A stretch of 8,680 nucleotides of DNA from an uncultured Parasutterella sp. (lineage in GTDB: Bacteria; Pseudomonadota; Gammaproteobacteria; Burkholderiales; Burkholderiaceae_F). Made by a program: the position numbers and the translations under genes. Below the pieces are notes generated by a model. That model saw nothing but the letters and a program-made list of their open reading frames with translations. It did not search any database and was not told the DNA's origin. The stretch lies in the NCBI GenBank assembly GCA_900766055.1, contig CAAFTZ010000027.1, positions 1 to 8,680 on the forward strand. Direction: 5' to 3'. Positions within the stretch are counted from its first letter, which is position 1. The number at the start of each line of letters is the position of its first letter. Positions 6,150 through 8,680 of the stretch are shown in pieces.

Positions 6150-6413
6150 TTACTCGTTATCGTAATGACCTTTGCAAGAGATAATTTCTAATGTATCCGA
6201 AACGATGCGATAGACGAGTCTATTTGAATCATCAATGCGACGGCTCCAAAATCCACTAAGTTGGTTTTTCAAGGCTTCGGGCTTGCCTATTCCATCAAAA
6301 TTGTTCCGTTCAATGTCCTTGATCAGAGCGTTGATGCGACGCAACGTCTTTTTATCTTGAAGTTGCCAGTAAAGATAATCAATCCAGGCTTCGTCAGACC
6401 ATATCTTTCTCAT
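6150..6413 (-). CDS. yoeB: YoeB/Txe-family toxin (mRNA interferase)
   Basis: This 87-residue toxin is very close in pattern and length to E. coli YoeB, which cleaves mRNA at the ribosome. It has IWSDEAWIDYLYWQ at the start, then LIKDIERNNFDGIGKPEALK, LSGFWSRRIDDSNRLVYRI, and CKGHY near the end. The residues needed for YoeB catalysis are at the same numbers: Glu46, Arg65, His83 and Tyr84, so the toxin is predicted active. ATG 6413 lies two bases after the antitoxin stop codon (6418-6416), so the pair is co-transcribed and probably translationally coupled. YoeB is classically paired with the Phd-fold antitoxin YefM, but here the partner is a RelB/DinJ-type protein. Confidence 0.95.
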   Translation of the reverse strand: MRKIWSDEAWIDYLYWQLQDKKTLRRINALIKDIERNNFDGIGKPEALKNQLSGFWSRRIDDSNRLVYRIVSDTLEIISCKGHYDNE

Positions 6414-6415
6414 TC

Positions 6416-6676
6416 TTAAATATCTTCGATAATTTCATGTTCGACACCTTTGCCCTCATTTAATTGGGCGATTCCGCGCAACAAGTGCTTCATATTGCTG
6501 GCAGAGTAAAAAGGGTCCGCCGAGACCTCAAAAGGTATCCGCTTTTCGCGAGTCACAGTTTTAGCGAAGATAGTGAAAGCGGCAGTCATAGAAAGCCCCA
6601 TCTCCATGCAGACCTGTTCCATATGTTTTTTTAAGTCGCTGTCCATTCGAAAATTAACGTTAACCGTTTGAGCCAT
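6416..6676 (-). CDS. RelB/DinJ-family antitoxin (ribbon-helix-helix)
   Basis: This 86-residue antitoxin is encoded directly upstream of the YoeB-type toxin. The N-terminal part, TVNVNFRMDSDLKKHMEQVC followed by MEMGLSMTAAFTIFAK, is the RelB/DinJ ribbon-helix-helix DNA-binding module: a short beta strand with alternating residues, then two helices. REKRIPFEV follows, as usual in DinJ-like proteins. The acidic C-terminus (about 55-86) is the expected toxin-wrapping segment. ATG 6676 is preceded by AGGGGAG (complement of 6681-6687) four bases upstream, a strong site that favours antitoxin synthesis. An inverted repeat at 6711-6745 is the likely autoregulatory operator. Family placement is by sequence pattern, so no symbol is given because relB and dinJ cannot be separated here. 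Confidence 0.92.
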   Translation of the reverse strand: MAQTVNVNFRMDSDLKKHMEQVCMEMGLSMTAAFTIFAKTVTREKRIPFEVSADPFYSASNMKHLLRGIAQLNEGKGVEHEIIEDI

Positions 6677-6710
6677 TGAACTCCCCTGTAGTGTTGTTTC
6701 GATTTTTATT

Positions 6711-6745
6711 ATTGTAATGAAGATTTATGATAATTTCATTACAAT
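6711..6745. promoter_or_regulatory. Inverted-repeat operator/promoter region of the antitoxin-toxin operon
   Basis: Perfect 11-bp arms ATTGTAATGAA (6711-6721) and TTCATTACAAT (6735-6745) are separated by 13 bases. On the minus strand, TACAAT (complement of 6711-6716; 5 of 6 to TATAAT) is a possible -10 lying inside one arm, although the -35 is poor. A ribbon-helix-helix antitoxin bound here would repress the operon. Position and symmetry are seen; binding is inferred. Confidence 0.6.
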
Positions 6746-6850
6746 TTATTTATAGGCGTGAAAAGCCTCTGTTTGAAATAACGGTCGGTTTATTTGATTT
6801 TTGCCGTAGCTGAAAATAGCGCGGTCAAGAGCTATTAGCCTTAAGCTTGG

Positions 6851-6879
6851 AAAAAATTGGAGCCTCCGTCAGGAGGCTC
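6851..6879 (-). terminator. Rho-independent terminator of the Dsb-like gene
   Basis: On the minus strand, GAGCCTCC, a TGAC loop and GGAGGCTC (8-bp perfect stem, 6860-6867 with 6872-6879) are followed by a T-tract (complement of 6851-6856). It starts nine bases after the Dsb-like stop codon. Confidence 0.92.
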
Positions 6880-6887
6880 GAGAATTG

Positions 6888-7478
6888 TTAGTTCAGTTCG
6901 AAGACTTTCTTCAACTCTTCGGTTGTGAGGTTCTCATCGAAAGGAACGTACTCACCTTTGCTGTTCTTGAAAACACCGTAGGGGACGGCACGGCAGCCGG
7001 AGCGTCTGTGCAGCTTGGTGTTTGTCCAGACTTTGTTTCTCAGATCTGCAGGAAGTTTGGAGACGTCGTAGCGGATTCCGCGGAAGTCCGGATCTTTGAA
7101 GTGTTCATGCTGTTCTTCAAAAGTCTTGCAGGGATCCTTAGACATCAAGATCGTTGTTGCCTGAGGTTCGGAATGGATGTTCATGTATGAAATCGGGTAG
7201 AAAATCACATCAACATCATTGAGCAACGGCTTAATACGGGTAAACAAACGCATGCAGTCCGGGCACTGGGTATCGAATGCGACAACAGCAACAGGAGCGT
7301 TGGGTTTGTGCGGGAAGCTGAAGCCGGTACCGTCTTTAAGGAAAGAGTCATACATTTTCTTTCCGTCCCAAATGGAGGGTACATTTGCGGGAGTGGCCTG
7401 AGCAGTTCTTGTTAAGCCTACGGCGGCAGCGCCTAAGGAAGCGATGAGGATCTTTCTGCGGGAAACAATTGATTGCAT
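6888..7478 (-). CDS. Exported DsbC/DsbG-like thiol-disulfide oxidoreductase with CPDC active site
   Basis: This 196-residue thioredoxin-fold protein is predicted to act on disulfides in the periplasm. The N-terminus SRRKILIASLGAAAVG looks like a twin-arginine (Tat) signal, with a likely cleavage after TAQA (residue 28). AVVAFDTQCPDCMRLF carries the active-site pair Cys72-Pro-Asp-Cys75. The AVPYGVF segment near 165-170 supplies the cis-proline (Pro166) opposite it, followed by an NSKGEYVP turn like the DsbC/DsbG end of the fold. Two further cysteines (117 and 162) could form a structural disulfide. The N-terminal dimerisation domain of DsbC (about 60 residues) is absent, so it may be monomeric and closer to an oxidase or reductase in behaviour. 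AAGGA (complement of 7489-7493) lies upstream of ATG 7478. The gene is divergent from fdhE, and its own terminator follows. Direction of the redox reaction and partner are unknown. Confidence 0.85.
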   Translation of the reverse strand: MQSIVSRRKILIASLGAAAVGLTRTAQATPANVPSIWDGKKMYDSFLKDGTGFSFPHKPNAPVAVVAFDTQCPDCMRLFTRIKPLLNDVDVIFYPISYMNIHSEPQATTILMSKDPCKTFEEQHEHFKDPDFRGIRYDVSKLPADLRNKVWTNTKLHRRSGCRAVPYGVFKNSKGEYVPFDENLTTEELKKVFELN

Positions 7479-7649
7479 GAAATTGAAGTCCTTATTTGAG
7501 AAAAAGCGGATACTACTGCCACTTTAATACGGTTTAATTTTGAGAAACTTAAGATTAGACGAAAGTACTAGTCCGAATAACCGAAGGTGAAATTTAGTTC
7601 CTTAAATTAGAATTGAACCTCACCATCTGATTGAATAATTGGAAAGAAC

Positions 7650-8543
7650 ATGACAAAGAGTTCGAGACAGGCTGCAATTGCAGGATATCTGAAACGTGAT
7701 GACGGCGTTGATTGGAAAGGATTGACGGATTACGCCAATTCTATGTATGACGTCAGAGACGAGCTTGAGATTGCAGACGTAGAAGATAATTTTGATACCG
7801 AGACAGCTCAAAAGGCTATCAAGAGCAAGACTCCGTACCTGACGCTGCGCCCGCTTCAAATTAATCCTGCCGAATTCAGAAAGGATCTTCAGAAGCTTCA
7901 GGATGCTTTTATTGAAAAGGGCGTCATCAATGTTGATGAACAGGTTGCCAAGCTGAAAGCTCTAGATTGGAACAAACTTACCGACGCAACGATCAAACTT
8001 GCCGGTGAAGATCCGACAGCCTTCTACGAAGTTGCTACGAAAGAAGTTTTAGGTGAAGAAGCCGATGAAGACATGATGGCTGTTATCGCCGGTCTTCTGC
8101 TTAATGTTCTTCGCAGATATTTCCAAAATCTCGGCGAAGACATGACGCATGAGCTCTCCAAAGTCGACGAGGCTAAATCCGGCGATGCTCCTTTGGGCTG
8201 CCCGACCTGCGGTGCTCCGGCTGCAATTTCTTCCGTCAGCGAAGGAACCGAAGGCAACTCCAACAACCGTTATCTCTTCTGCTCCTGCTGCGGAACCCAG
8301 TGGCCGTTTGAGCGCATTCGCTGCGCATTGTGCGGCAACACTAACAGCAACAAGCTGAAGTATGTTTACGCCGACGAAGATCCGGCTCACCGAATGCATG
8401 TCTGCGAAGACTGCGGCGGCGCTATGGCCACGGTTTTCCAAGATGCTTTGAAAGGTCCGATGGACTACGACATTGAGCTCATCACAACCGGTGTGATCCT
8501 CAGCATGTACGAAGATTCGTTGGAAAACGAAGACAAGCAGTAA
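7650..8543 (+). CDS. fdhE: Formate dehydrogenase maturation protein FdhE
   Basis: FdhE is a cytoplasmic rubredoxin-like, iron-binding accessory protein needed to make active respiratory (Tat-exported) formate dehydrogenases. At 297 residues the length matches the family (E. coli about 309). The N-terminal half is helical and acidic, with RPLQINPAEF near 67-76. The C-terminal half carries four CxxC pairs in the family order: CPTCG (184-188), CSCCGTQW (211-218), CALCG (225-229) and CEDCGG (252-257). Between them RYLFC and FERIRC match the family's RYLhC and vRvkC spacing. The last part ends MDYDIELITTGVILSMYEDS, like the family's conserved C-terminal helix. GGAA at 7641-7644, five bases before ATG, is a modest ribosome-binding site. 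A strong terminator follows. The formate dehydrogenase structural genes are not in the window. Confidence 0.92.
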   Translation: MTKSSRQAAIAGYLKRDDGVDWKGLTDYANSMYDVRDELEIADVEDNFDTETAQKAIKSKTPYLTLRPLQINPAEFRKDLQKLQDAFIEKGVINVDEQVAKLKALDWNKLTDATIKLAGEDPTAFYEVATKEVLGEEADEDMMAVIAGLLLNVLRRYFQNLGEDMTHELSKVDEAKSGDAPLGCPTCGAPAAISSVSEGTEGNSNNRYLFCSCCGTQWPFERIRCALCGNTNSNKLKYVYADEDPAHRMHVCEDCGGAMATVFQDALKGPMDYDIELITTGVILSMYEDSLENEDKQ

Positions 8544-8563
8544 TAGAGAATCTTGTTCCTGAG

Positions 8564-8584
8564 AGCGGCTTCGGCCGCTTTTTT
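8564..8584 (+). terminator. Rho-independent terminator of fdhE
   Basis: AGCGGC (8564-8569), a TTCG tetraloop and GCCGCT (8574-8579) are followed by six T (8579-8584). The GC-rich stem with a stable tetraloop lies about 20 bases after the fdhE stop, a textbook intrinsic terminator. Confidence 0.95.
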
Positions 8585-8599
8585 CATTTCTGCCCAAAC

Positions 8600-8649
8600 T
8601 CCCGCGAAATAGTTCGGTATTGACTTTTAGTCTTTCAGATTTCGCGGGA
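8600..8649. repeat. Perfect 11-bp inverted repeat at the window edge
   Basis: TCCCGCGAAAT (8600-8610) and ATTTCGCGGGA (8639-8649) are exact inverted copies separated by 28 bases. There is no T-tract, so it is not an ordinary terminator. It could be a two-site operator for a gene to the right, a mobile-element or recombination end, or a stable RNA hairpin. The context needed to decide is outside the window. Confidence 0.55.
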
Positions 8650-8680
8650 ATTTGTTGTTAATGCCAAGAAGCTCGAGAAT

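Noticed and set aside
6815..6836. AATAGC/GCTATT inverted repeat near the Dsb-like terminator
   Set aside because: The six-base arms with a ten-base loop are weak, have no T-tract, and are well within chance expectation.
8049..8597. Minus-strand open frame (182 codons) opposite fdhE
   Set aside because: It is antisense to the cysteine-rich domain of FdhE and starts beyond the fdhE terminator. It shows no domain of its own.
8627..8680. Possible 3' end of a minus-strand gene (17 open codons ending in TAA at 8629-8627)
   Set aside because: Seventeen open codons are expected by chance nearly half the time, and the stretch overlaps the inverted repeat. It cannot be supported without the sequence to the right.
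1..8680. CRISPR array, insertion sequence, phage genes or a second tRNA-end attachment repeat
   Set aside because: I saw no regularly spaced repeats, transposase or integrase reading frames, and no direct repeat of the tRNA-Leu 3' end anywhere in the window.

Overview
This window looks like chromosomal DNA of moderate GC from a Gram-negative bacterium. The evidence is a lipoprotein-type periplasmic nucleotidase, a periplasmic amino-acid-binding protein, a thioredoxin-fold oxidoreductase with a Tat-like signal, and the formate dehydrogenase maturation factor FdhE. A host-associated betaproteobacterium (for example Sutterellaceae) would fit, but that is only an impression from protein style. 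No phylogenetic marker in the window decides it.

Layout. Bases 1-65 are the 3' part of a tRNA-Leu(GAG), followed by a terminator. Next come a broken Fic-domain gene (234-1023) and, on the opposite strand, a complete higBA-type toxin-antitoxin pair (1065-1663) with a recognisable promoter and a palindromic operator. An AT-rich, gene-free stretch (about 1724-2058) precedes a Ste24-like M48 membrane protein (2059-3333) whose zinc-binding motif is destroyed although the frame is intact. Convergent to it is a 5'-nucleotidase/UshA-like lipoprotein (3398-5023, minus), divergent from an amino-acid ABC transporter binding protein (5277-6038, plus) that has no permease or ATPase gene beside it. A second toxin-antitoxin pair, a RelB/DinJ-type antitoxin with a YoeB-type toxin (6150-6676, minus), follows. 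A DsbC/DsbG-like protein (6888-7478, minus) lies divergent from fdhE (7650-8543, plus). The right edge holds a strong terminator and an unexplained inverted repeat.

How the genes fit together. The left 1.7 kb (tRNA, decayed fic, higBA) resembles a turnover spot next to a tRNA gene. The rest is mainly cell-envelope and periplasmic function: nucleotide scavenging, amino-acid binding, disulfide chemistry and formate dehydrogenase maturation. Nearly every transcription unit ends in its own hairpin, so these appear to be mostly single-gene units rather than one pathway operon.

The most notable item is the M48 protein. The zinc-binding HExxH is NExxQ and several other family motifs are also lost, while 424 codons and the membrane segments remain, which suggests a catalytically dead pseudoprotease with a retained non-enzymatic role. 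I see no CRISPR array, complete insertion sequence, phage gene or replication origin.
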